From NCBI GenBank assembly GCA_945867875.1, contig CAMBJF010000133.1, positions 1 through 6,604 of the forward strand: a stretch of DNA of 6,604 bases. The letters are read 5' to 3'. The position numbers and the translations under genes were made by a program. The notes below the pieces were generated by a model, which was not told the DNA's origin, did not search any database, and saw only the letters and a list, made by a program, of their open reading frames with translations. Source of the stretch: an uncultured Ruminococcus sp. Its GTDB lineage: Bacteria > Bacillota > Clostridia > Oscillospirales > Ruminococcaceae. This document shows positions 1 to 5,140 of this stretch, one piece after another (the first letter of the stretch is position 1; every line of letters starts with the position of its first letter).

Positions 1-46
1 TACACACTGCATATCGTCGGCAGCGTCAGATGTGTATAAGAGACAG
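1..46 (+). other. Illumina Nextera i5 adapter (non-genomic contamination)
   Basis: Bases 14-46 match the 33-nt Nextera Read 1 transposase adapter, ending in the 19-bp Tn5 mosaic end at 28-46 (AGATGTGTATAAGAGACAG). Bases 1-5 (TACAC) match the end of the P5 flow-cell primer. The eight bases between, ACTGCATA at 6-13, match my recollection of Nextera i5 index S506. The order P5 tail, index, Read 1 adapter, insert is exactly that of a library molecule, so this is untrimmed adapter at a contig end and not a transposon end. An open frame starting at base 30 reads MCIRDS from the adapter and is an artefact. Confidence 0.98.
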
Positions 47-48
47 TT

Positions 49-345
49 ACAGCCCCACTTCAGGGCGTTTGCGTAATGACAAATATGATAATGCAGAATA
101 TGGGAAAGACCGTTCCCGCAACGCTCCTTGCGGTGGCAAGGCAGGGAATATTCTTTATTCCATTGCTCTATATCCTTTCGGCGGCATTCGGATTTTTCGG
201 CATTCAGATAACTCAGGCGGCGGCAGATGTGATGAGTGCGGCGGTGTCGATACCCATTGCGGTGGTGGTTTCCAAAAAGCTTGCGGAAAAGGAAAGACTT
301 TCGGCTGAAAAAGGAGATCAAAATGGACAGATACGGACTTTTTAA
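49..345 (+). CDS. MATE family efflux transporter, C-terminal fragment (5' truncated)
   Basis: This frame is open from the first genomic codon after the adapter and encodes about 98 C-terminal residues. It resembles the last two transmembrane helices of MATE (multidrug and toxic compound extrusion) proteins, which export cationic drugs in exchange for Na+ or H+. Seen directly: an N-terminal stretch with QNMGKTVPATLLAVARQG, matching the family pattern of a short loop with Gly-Lys before a helix carrying SRQ/ARQG; then a hydrophobic helix (IFFIPLLYILSAAFGF), a short GIQITQAAADV turn, a second helix (MSAAVSIPIAVVV) and a charged cytosolic tail. Full MATE proteins are about 440-460 residues, so roughly 350 are missing. 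The loss is caused by the contig end, not by a mutation. An internal ATG at 76 is only a methionine inside the protein. The stop overlaps the next gene by 23 bases, which suggests translational coupling. Substrate cannot be told. Confidence 0.85.
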   Translation, partial: TAPLQGVCVMTNMIMQNMGKTVPATLLAVARQGIFFIPLLYILSAAFGFFGIQITQAAADVMSAAVSIPIAVVVSKKLAEKERLSAEKGDQNGQIRTF

Positions 346-1120
346 GGAATGCTTTCCCGATGTACCTCTTTGCCGTACTTCATTTGAGGAGCTTTGCGGC
401 GGCTGTGAGGTCATAGAGTGTGACGACAAGGGATATGCTCTTGTAAAAGGAAATGAGCTGAGACTTTTATGTGTTTCGGAAAAATACAGACACTGCGGCA
501 TCGGCACGGAGCTTCTTCACAGGGCAGAGGAGCTTATCAAAAAGGGCGGATATAACAAAATATATGCGGGCGGTTTTTCCTCGGGTCTTTTCATCGGCGT
601 TCCTGCGGAAAGTAAGGCGGAAAAATGCCCGTTCTGGGAGAAAAACGGCTATGTAAAAACAGGCAGCTGTGCGGAAATGAGGAGGGAGCTTTCGGATTTT
701 TCAGCAGATGCTTATGATATCGCCGTGCCTGATGGTACGGAGTTTGGCTTTTGCAAGCCCTGCGATGAGCTGAGTGCGGCGGTGGCGGCTGTTGACCCCG
801 ATTGGGTACAGTATTTTGAGGACTGCGAAGTATTTTGCGGATATTTTGAGGGCGGGATAGCCTCGTTCTGCATCATTGGCGACGATGAGGTCTGTCTTGC
901 TTCCGACGGCAGAAAAACGGGAAGTGTGGGCTGTGTGGGAACTGTTCCGAAGTTCAGACGAAAGGGCATCGGGCTTAAAATGGCAGCTCTTGCAATGGAG
1001 GAGCTGAAAAAACGTGGCTGCGGCAGCTGTTTTATACACTATACTAATGTATATGACTGGTATGCACGCCTTGGGTGCAGGACATTCCTGTGGGAATGCT
1101 TTTATGAAAAGAGTATATAA
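323..1120 (+). CDS. Tandem GNAT-domain N-acetyltransferase, Cys-rich
   Basis: This encodes a 265-residue cytosolic protein with two GNAT (Gcn5-related acetyl-CoA-dependent N-acetyltransferase) folds. The start is ATG 323 because AAGGAG at 311-316 sits 6 bases upstream; the frame stays open upstream to 236, but that extension lies inside the MATE gene and has no support. The first domain carries the acetyl-CoA pyrophosphate-binding motif A as RHCGIG (residues 56-61), followed by a helix and, near 104-110, FWEKNGY, the usual end of a GNAT domain. The second carries RRKGIG (212-217) and YARLGCRTF near 247-255. Tandem GNATs often keep one active and one degenerate half; here both keep R-x-x-G-x-G. 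Substrate is unknown. The protein has 20 cysteines in 265 residues (7.5 percent), including C25/C28, C144/C147 and C233/C236, far above normal for a GNAT. It shares a transcript with the MATE gene, so a role in drug modification or resistance is possible but unproven. Confidence 0.85.
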   Translation: MDRYGLFKECFPDVPLCRTSFEELCGGCEVIECDDKGYALVKGNELRLLCVSEKYRHCGIGTELLHRAEELIKKGGYNKIYAGGFSSGLFIGVPAESKAEKCPFWEKNGYVKTGSCAEMRRELSDFSADAYDIAVPDGTEFGFCKPCDELSAAVAAVDPDWVQYFEDCEVFCGYFEGGIASFCIIGDDEVCLASDGRKTGSVGCVGTVPKFRRKGIGLKMAALAMEELKKRGCGSCFIHYTNVYDWYARLGCRTFLWECFYEKSI

Positions 1121-1150
1121 TTCATATAAAGAATGTATAATATCAATATG

Positions 1151-1192
1151 ACGAAAAATGATAAGATTATTTGTTGCAAATAACGAAAAATG
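1151..1192. repeat. 10-bp direct repeat pair flanking an inverted repeat
   Basis: ACGAAAAATG occurs at 1151-1160 and again at 1183-1192, 32 bases apart, which is about three helical turns. Between them, at 1167-1183, TTATTTG and CAAATAA form a perfect 7-bp inverted repeat around TTG. The group ends about 30 bases before the -35 box of the diguanylate cyclase promoter. Paired sites on one helix face upstream of a promoter suggest a regulator-binding region. Base composition is AT-rich, so chance is not excluded. Confidence 0.4.
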
Positions 1193-1222
1193 CTTTTACG
1201 TATTAAAAAAAGCTAAATGTTA

Positions 1223-1251
1223 TTTACAATTTTTCCCGACTGTGGTAAAAT
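1223..1251 (+). promoter_or_regulatory. Sigma-A-type promoter for the diguanylate cyclase gene
   Basis: A -35 box TTTACA (1223-1228), a 17-base spacer and a -10 box TAAAAT (1246-1251) are present, with TGG directly before the -10, giving an extended -10 (TGn). Expected transcription start is near 1258, about 55 bases before the chosen start codon. Each box differs from consensus by one base. No terminator was seen between the GNAT gene and this promoter, so some read-through is possible. Confidence 0.7.
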
Positions 1252-1313
1252 TAAATAATGATTGTGCAGCATAGCTGCCATTTTCAGTAAACTTGCTGTG
1301 CCGCAGAAGGGAA

Positions 1314-3362
1314 ATGATCGGTTTAATGAAGATAAGATTCAAGCTTGCCGGAATTATGCTTATCATACTTATCATACCAATTATCGCAGTTTATGCTGTA
1401 TATTCATCGAAATGTTCAAAGGAAGTGACCCATGGACAGATAAGCTCTCTCGAGATAATCAACGGCGACCGTGCGGCATATCTTAATGAGTTCCTTGAAA
1501 AATATATCGTTGTTCAGAAGAATTTCGTTACCGACAAGGAAGTAAAATCCTTTGCGGGGAATATAAGCAACAATATGGCGGAACCCGAGGAGCTTAAATA
1601 TGTGAACGACCTTATCCGTGACACTGTAAAGCGCACCGAGAATGCCAAGGATATGTTTATCGTCAGCGACAAGGGGATCGTCCTTGCGGCTTATGACACG
1701 CTGAAGGTCGGCACATATGACGATAATTTTATGGACTTTCTTACATATTCCACTGCAAACAACGGCATATCCTGCATTTATCCCCCTTCATCGGGCGACA
1801 GCTGTTATTTTTATATCTGCCGCAGGGTCTACAGCCCTACCAATGAAAAGGTCGGCGTTTCAGTTATAAAGGTGAGCCTTGAAGATGCGGCGGAAATACT
1901 TAAAATAACAGGCTTCGGAAATTTTGCCGATTCACTTATCGTTGACAATCAGGGACAGTACATTGCAAGCAATGTGAGCACCCCGAAAATGCTTTCGGAC
2001 GTTGTTGAGTACCGTGATTTTACGGAAAATGTTTCCGAGGCGATACCCTTTTACAGCGGCACTGCTTCAAACGGCACTGTGAAAAAAGAATCGGGCGGCA
2101 GCTTCTTTTTCGGCACGCCTGTTCCGAACGGCAGCTGGAGCGTGGTGAGCAGGTTTGAAGTGAATGCGGCTCGGAGCGAGGCATCGTCCATGATGTCAGG
2201 GCCGGGTGCTGTAGTTATAATTTCGCTGATACTTGCGGCTGCGGCTATGATATTCGTTTGCTACGTTTTTACCGAGCCTATCAAGCAGATCGTCAATGTT
2301 ATTTCCAAGAAAAACAAGGGCGATGCCAATGTTCGTCTGGAATTTGAGTCAAATGATGAATTTGGTCAGATAAGCACCGAGTTCAACGCAATGTTCGACA
2401 GCATTTTCGAGAGCGAACAGCGTTACCGCACGGTGGTCTCAATGATGGACAATGTTGTTTTTGAGATAAATCTCAAGACTTTCAAGGTCTATGTTTCCGA
2501 TAATTTTAACAAAAAGTTCAGCTATCGTGCCAAGGACGATTCGTTCAACGAGAGCTTTTTGTACAAAATGAAAGTACATAAGGACGATATGAAGCGCTAT
2601 ATGGACGACCTTGATGCCATTGTCTCCTCTCAGGGCGACAAGTGGGAGGGTGAGTACCGTATGAAAAATTTTTACGGCGACTTTTCCTGGATAAGGGTCA
2701 AGGGCAGAAAATATTTTGACCGTTCGGGCGCACCATCAAAGATAATCGGTCTTCTTGTGGATATCGACAAGGAAAAGAAGAGCGCCATTACGCTTATTCA
2801 GAAAGCAAGCTTTGATGCGCTTACTCAGCTGTATAACCGTCCCACGTTCCTGCGCACGTTGGACGAGGAGATGAACAGCTCCAATGCAAGACGAAGCCTT
2901 GATGCGCTTATGTTCATCGACCTTGATGATTTCAAGCATTTTAACGATGAATACGGTCACAAGTGCGGCGATGAGGTGCTGAAATTCGTTGCGGACACTA
3001 TCAAGGAGGTCACATATGAACGTGGCTTCGGCGGTCGTCTCGGCGGCGATGAATTTGTGATGTGCCTTACAAATCTCACACTTATCGGCGACGCAGGCAA
3101 GGCGGCGGCAGAGGTTATAAGCATTCTGAACGAGGGCTTTATTTCCGAATCCACCGAGCTTCACCTTAATATCCATTGCAGTATCGGCATTGCATTTTTC
3201 CGTGAAAACGGTTCAGACTCCACTGAGCTTCTTGAAGCGGCGGACAGCGCTATGTACAAGATCAAAAAGAGCGGAAAATCAAACTTCGCCTATGCGGGCG
3301 GTGAGACTAATATCAACGCTGTGGAGACCACCGACACCTTTGACAGCACTTTTTTAAGATAA
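1314..3362 (+). CDS. Membrane-bound diguanylate cyclase (Cache-like sensor, HAMP, PAS, GGDEF)
   Basis: This is a 682-residue signalling enzyme predicted to make cyclic di-GMP from two GTP. In order: TM1 at about 11-30; an extracellular region at about 31-297 of the size and layout of a double Cache sensor; TM2 at about 298-319; HAMP at about 320-368 (TEPIKQIVNVI to FNAMFDSI); a PAS domain at about 370-489 ending in the typical GLLVDIDKEK; and GGDEF at about 495-658. The catalytic half is intact: DALTQLYNR opening, IDLDDFKHFNDEYGHKCGD for metal and GTP binding, GGDEF at 577-581, and SIGIAFF. The inhibitory I-site RxxD, expected five residues before GGDEF, reads YERG, so product inhibition by that route is absent. 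ATG 1314 was chosen because AGAAGG (1305-1310) lies 3 bases upstream, admittedly close. ATG 1326 (MKIRFK) is a good alternative and TTG 1293 extends the frame with no Shine-Dalgarno. It stands alone, between its own promoter and a terminator. The extracellular ligand is unknown. Confidence 0.93.
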   Translation: MIGLMKIRFKLAGIMLIILIIPIIAVYAVYSSKCSKEVTHGQISSLEIINGDRAAYLNEFLEKYIVVQKNFVTDKEVKSFAGNISNNMAEPEELKYVNDLIRDTVKRTENAKDMFIVSDKGIVLAAYDTLKVGTYDDNFMDFLTYSTANNGISCIYPPSSGDSCYFYICRRVYSPTNEKVGVSVIKVSLEDAAEILKITGFGNFADSLIVDNQGQYIASNVSTPKMLSDVVEYRDFTENVSEAIPFYSGTASNGTVKKESGGSFFFGTPVPNGSWSVVSRFEVNAARSEASSMMSGPGAVVIISLILAAAAMIFVCYVFTEPIKQIVNVISKKNKGDANVRLEFESNDEFGQISTEFNAMFDSIFESEQRYRTVVSMMDNVVFEINLKTFKVYVSDNFNKKFSYRAKDDSFNESFLYKMKVHKDDMKRYMDDLDAIVSSQGDKWEGEYRMKNFYGDFSWIRVKGRKYFDRSGAPSKIIGLLVDIDKEKKSAITLIQKASFDALTQLYNRPTFLRTLDEEMNSSNARRSLDALMFIDLDDFKHFNDEYGHKCGDEVLKFVADTIKEVTYERGFGGRLGGDEFVMCLTNLTLIGDAGKAAAEVISILNEGFISESTELHLNIHCSIGIAFFRENGSDSTELLEAADSAMYKIKKSGKSNFAYAGGETNINAVETTDTFDSTFLR

Positions 3363-3368
3363 CAAAAA

Positions 3369-3403
3369 CGGAGCCGCTCATTCCTGAGCAGCTCCGCTTT
3401 TTT
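3369..3403. terminator. Rho-independent terminator, probably bidirectional
   Basis: CGGAGC (3369-3374) pairs with GCTCCG (3391-3396), and GCTCA (3376-3380) with TGAGC (3385-3389), separated by one C/A mismatch and closed by a TTCC tetraloop. Six T residues follow at 3398-3403, so it ends the diguanylate cyclase transcript. On the opposite strand the same stem is followed by TTTTTG (from the AAAAAC at 3363-3368), so it can also stop transcripts of the convergent SASP gene. Confidence 0.88.
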
Positions 3404-3417
3404 ATGGGTCAGATGGG

Positions 3418-3609
3418 TTAGCCGTTAAGACCCTGCTTGTAGTTTTCGATCATCTTCTTGACCATCATACCGCCGACGGAACCTGCTTCTCTTGCAGTGA
3501 TGTCGCCGTTGTAGCCGTTTCTGAGGTTAACGCCGACTTCGTTTGCAGCTTCCATCTTGAACTTTTCCATAGTTTCTCTGCCCTGAGCAGTAAGCTTATC
3601 GTTTTTCAT
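3418..3609 (-). CDS. Alpha/beta-type small acid-soluble spore protein (SASP)
   Basis: This is a 63-residue protein of the family that coats and protects DNA in dormant spores and is degraded by the GPR protease at germination. Seen directly: MEAANEVGV (residues 19-27), at the position of the GPR recognition and cleavage site, and DITAREAGSVGGMMVKKMI (36-54), the strongly conserved DNA-binding signature of the family. Length is typical (about 60-75). The start at 3609 is set by AAAGGAGA (minus strand 3625-3618), 8 bases upstream; the frame is open further upstream to 3780 but that part is unrelated low-quality coding. The family is normally expressed in the forespore under sigma-G or sigma-F. 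I could not identify a convincing sigma-G promoter; see the palindrome at 3675-3689. It is convergent with the diguanylate cyclase gene and shares its terminator. This gene shows the organism comes from a sporulating lineage. Confidence 0.96.
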   Translation of the reverse strand: MKNDKLTAQGRETMEKFKMEAANEVGVNLRNGYNGDITAREAGSVGGMMVKKMIENYKQGLNG

Positions 3610-3640
3610 AATAATAATCTCCTTTAAAAATCGAATTTTC

Positions 3641-3662
3641 GGAGAAGCGTTTTTGTTTCTCC
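3641..3662 (-). repeat. Inverted repeat in the SASP leader with a second SD-like copy
   Basis: On the minus strand the leader contains GGAGAA, ten bases, then TTCTCC: a perfect 6-bp stem. AAAGGAGAA here (3665-3657) copies the true ribosome binding site AAAGGAGA at 3625-3618. The TTCTCC arm (3646-3641) is complementary to both copies, so it could pair with the upstream copy or, alternatively, mask the real site. Function is inference. Confidence 0.4.
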
Positions 3663-3674
3663 TTTGGGTTTGCA

Positions 3675-3689
3675 GTAATATTATATTAC
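3675..3689. promoter_or_regulatory. AT-rich palindrome in the SASP / micropeptide divergent region
   Basis: GTAATAT and ATATTAC form perfect 7-bp arms around one central base. On the minus strand it contains AATATTA and TATAAT-like hexamers that could serve as the -10 of the SASP promoter, about 50 bases before the SASP ribosome binding site; no good -35 was found at the right distance. It could also be an operator. The rest of the divergent region (3690-3812) shows nothing recognisable. Confidence 0.3.
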
Positions 3690-3812
3690 GCAGGGCAGTT
3701 TTTATTATCGGAAATGTTTTGCACATAAGGCAGAAAATGCACATCAAAATTTTGCATAATTGCGGCAATGTATCCTGCATATTCTGGCAGCCTTTCTTCC
3801 AACACTTACAGC

Positions 3813-3841
3813 TTGAAAATGCCCTGAAATGATGCTATAAT
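3813..3841 (+). promoter_or_regulatory. Near-consensus sigma-A promoter of the micropeptide unit
   Basis: TTGAAA (3813-3818), a 17-base spacer and TATAAT (3836-3841) preceded by TGC give an optimal-spacing, extended -10 promoter, the best in the window. Expected transcription start is near 3848, leaving a leader of about 50 bases before the small ORF at 3897. Confidence 0.82.
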
Positions 3842-3896
3842 TAAGTTAATCCGAGAGGAAATAAACGCTTTCGGAAATAACACAAGGAGGTAAAAT

Positions 3897-3968
3897 ATGA
3901 TGTGCGGATATGATTTCTCCTGCATTATGGAAGTTCTCAGAAACTGCTTCACAGGCTGCTGCAGATAA
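3897..3968 (+). CDS. Cys-rich 23-residue micropeptide, unknown function
   Basis: I do not recognise this peptide. It begins MMCGYDFSC and ends RNCFTGCCR, with five cysteines (residues 3, 9, 17, 21, 22), two acidic and two basic residues, and a short hydrophobic middle (IMEVL). It is not long enough for a membrane span with flanks or for a signal peptide plus mature part. Evidence that it is translated: the full AAGGAGGT Shine-Dalgarno at 3884-3891 with 6 bases from AAGGAGG to ATG; a near-consensus promoter upstream; a strong terminator 36 bases after the stop; no overlap with another gene. ATG at 3900 would remove one residue and is slightly further from the Shine-Dalgarno. Possible roles, all inference: a metal- or thiol-binding peptide, a small membrane-peripheral regulator, or a leader peptide inside a regulatory RNA. 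It resembles neither the SCIFF/sactipeptide precursors nor type I toxins that I know. Confidence 0.65.
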   Translation: MMCGYDFSCIMEVLRNCFTGCCR

Positions 3969-4004
3969 GGGAAAAACTTAACATAATTTAATAACAGAAC
4001 ATAG

Positions 4005-4051
4005 GCTCATCTATGCTCCGTTCCCTGGGAGCATAGATGAGCGCTTTTTTT
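4005..4051 (+). terminator. Strong Rho-independent terminator of the micropeptide unit
   Basis: GCTCATCTATGCTCC (4005-4019) and GGAGCATAGATGAGC (4028-4042) form a perfect 15-bp stem with an 8-base loop, followed by GC and seven T residues (4045-4051). The transcript from near 3848 would be about 200 bases. It works only in the + direction, since the other side lacks a T run. It insulates the small unit from the LacI operon promoter, which starts one base after the T run. Confidence 0.93.
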
Positions 4052-4052
4052 A

Positions 4053-4082
4053 TTGACTTTTTACACTTCATTGTAGTATAAT
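4053..4082 (+). promoter_or_regulatory. Sigma-A promoter of the LacI-ApbE operon
   Basis: TTGACT (4053-4058), an 18-base spacer and TATAAT (4077-4082) are followed by an expected start near 4089 and a leader of about 30 bases. No clear LacI-type operator (a palindrome with a central CG) is seen over or next to it, so autoregulation is not supported by the sequence. Confidence 0.75.
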
Positions 4083-4102
4083 TAAATATAGTATTATTTC
4101 TC

Positions 4103-4122
4103 GGGAGCGTGATATGATTTGA
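4103..4122 (+). promoter_or_regulatory. Ribosome binding site with a two-codon ORF overlapping a TTG start
   Basis: GGGAG at 4103-4107 lies 11 bases before the TTG start (4119) of the LacI gene, which is long. It lies 6 bases, the ideal distance, before an ATG at 4114 in another frame, which reads ATG ATT TGA. The TGA (4120-4122) overlaps the TTG by two bases. Initiation at the ATG followed by termination and re-initiation at TTG would lower or couple LacI synthesis. The arrangement is seen; the effect is inference. Confidence 0.4.
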
Positions 4123-5135
4123 CAAAAAATGTTAAAATGCAGGATATCGCCGACAGGCTTGGTATAAGCGTTGTGGCAGTTTCAAAGGCGCTTTCGGGAA
4201 AAAGCGGAGTCAGCGAAGCACTCAGAGATGAAGTCCGCCGAACAGCGGGAGAGCTTGGATATTCCTACACCGTAAGGCGAAAACAGCCCGGTAATCTCAC
4301 AGGAAATGTCTGCGTTCTCGCATCATCACGCTTTATTGACGAGGACTCATTTTATCTCAAATATTATCAGCACATTTCCGCCCAGCTCCAGAGCCGTGGA
4401 CGATGCGCATTCTTTCATACCATAAGCCCCGAAAATGAGGAAAAGCTCATATATCCCGCTGCACTTGAAGGCAAGGCGGACGGCGCAATAATCCTCGGAC
4501 AGCTTTCAAAAAGCTACATCGACCTCATCACATCTGAAAATATCCCCGTTGTGTTTCTTGATTTTTATGATGACCGAAAGGACATCGACTGCATCATCAG
4601 CGACAGCTTTTACGCTTCCTATGACATCACTAATTTTCTTATAAATATGGGGCATCGAAAGCTTGCCTTTGTTGGGTCGATAAAGGCGACCAGTTCCATT
4701 CAGGACAGATATCTGGGCTATATGAAATCGCTTATGGAGCATAATATATTTGTAAGCTCAAATTACGTTCTTGAGGACAGAGGGGCGGACGGGCTTATGA
4801 AGCCCATAGACCTGCCTGTTGATATGCCCACTGCATTCGTCTGCAACTGCGACGGAACGGCTTATCAGCTCATTGACCAGCTCAAAAAGGAGGGCTATCG
4901 TGTGCCGCAGGATATTTCGGTGACCGGCTTTGACAACTCGGTATATTCGGAAATGTCCGACCCGAAAATAACCACAATTGAGGTGAACACCGAGCAGATG
5001 TCTGCGCTGGCGGTGGAAACTATTCTGAAAAAAATCGAAAATCCCGCATATTCCATCGGCAGAATGCCTGTGGGCGGCAGGATAATCTACAAAAATTCCG
5101 TAAGGGCGATAAAGGAGCCTGATTCCTTATATTAA
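4119..5135 (+). CDS. LacI/GalR family transcriptional regulator
   Basis: This is a 338-residue DNA-binding regulator. The N-terminal helix-turn-helix (residues 6-25, MQDIADRLGISVVAVSKALS, continuing SGVSEALRDEV) is a textbook LacI domain. The rest is a periplasmic-binding-protein-like effector domain: DGAIILG (121-127), IPVVFLDF (142-149), GHRKLAFVGS (178-187), DRYLGY (196-201), DISVTGFDN (265-273), ITTIEVN (284-290). These normally bind a sugar or nucleotide effector. The start is TTG 4119, giving MTKNVKMQDIA, the usual N-terminal length for this family; ATG 4137 would cut into the first helix. The hinge after GY48 reads RRKQPGNLTG and has Pro where LacI has the minor-groove-intercalating Leu56, so its operator contact may differ. 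It is the first gene of an operon, with apbE beginning 5 bases after its stop. No sugar-use gene is in view, so its target and effector are unknown. Confidence 0.94.
   Translation: MTKNVKMQDIADRLGISVVAVSKALSGKSGVSEALRDEVRRTAGELGYSYTVRRKQPGNLTGNVCVLASSRFIDEDSFYLKYYQHISAQLQSRGRCAFFHTISPENEEKLIYPAALEGKADGAIILGQLSKSYIDLITSENIPVVFLDFYDDRKDIDCIISDSFYASYDITNFLINMGHRKLAFVGSIKATSSIQDRYLGYMKSLMEHNIFVSSNYVLEDRGADGLMKPIDLPVDMPTAFVCNCDGTAYQLIDQLKKEGYRVPQDISVTGFDNSVYSEMSDPKITTIEVNTEQMSALAVETILKKIENPAYSIGRMPVGGRIIYKNSVRAIKEPDSLY
5112..5128 (+). promoter_or_regulatory. Displaced SD-like AAAGGAG in a small hairpin before apbE
   Basis: The only Shine-Dalgarno-like sequence before apbE, AAAGGAG at 5111-5117, is 23 bases from its ATG and lies inside the LacI coding region. 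AAGGA (5112-5116) can pair with TCCTT (5124-5128) around a 7-base loop, which would hide it. apbE translation is therefore likely to depend on ribosomes finishing the LacI gene 5 bases upstream. Confidence 0.3.
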
Positions 5136-5140
5136 GTCAT

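Noticed and set aside
28..46. Tn5 mosaic end as a sign of a natural transposon
   Set aside because: It is the hyperactive mosaic end used in library preparation and is preceded by the rest of the adapter and an index.
30..308. 92-codon + strand frame beginning MCIRDS
   Set aside because: It starts in the Nextera adapter and runs out of frame with the MATE fragment, with no recognisable domain; MCIRDS is the adapter's own translation.
1121..1222. Terminator after the GNAT gene
   Set aside because: Only weak pairings such as ATTC/GAAT and GCTTTT/AAAAGC without a GC-rich stem followed by a T run.
2736..3176. 146-codon minus-strand frame
   Set aside because: It lies opposite the PAS/GGDEF coding region, which has clear family motifs; the minus frame has none and no ribosome binding site was seen.
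3610..3780. N-terminal extension of the SASP to 120 residues
   Set aside because: SASPs are about 60-75 residues, the strong ribosome binding site is just before 3609, and the extension contains the intergenic hairpin and palindrome.
3842..3896. Riboswitch (for example c-di-GMP GEMM) in the micropeptide leader
   Set aside because: Only about 50 bases with no conserved riboswitch core; only a 4-bp CCGA/TCGG pairing was found.
4060..4065. TTTACA as an alternative -35 for the LacI operon
   Set aside because: It is only 11 bases from the -10 TATAAT; TTGACT at 4053 with an 18-base spacer fits far better.
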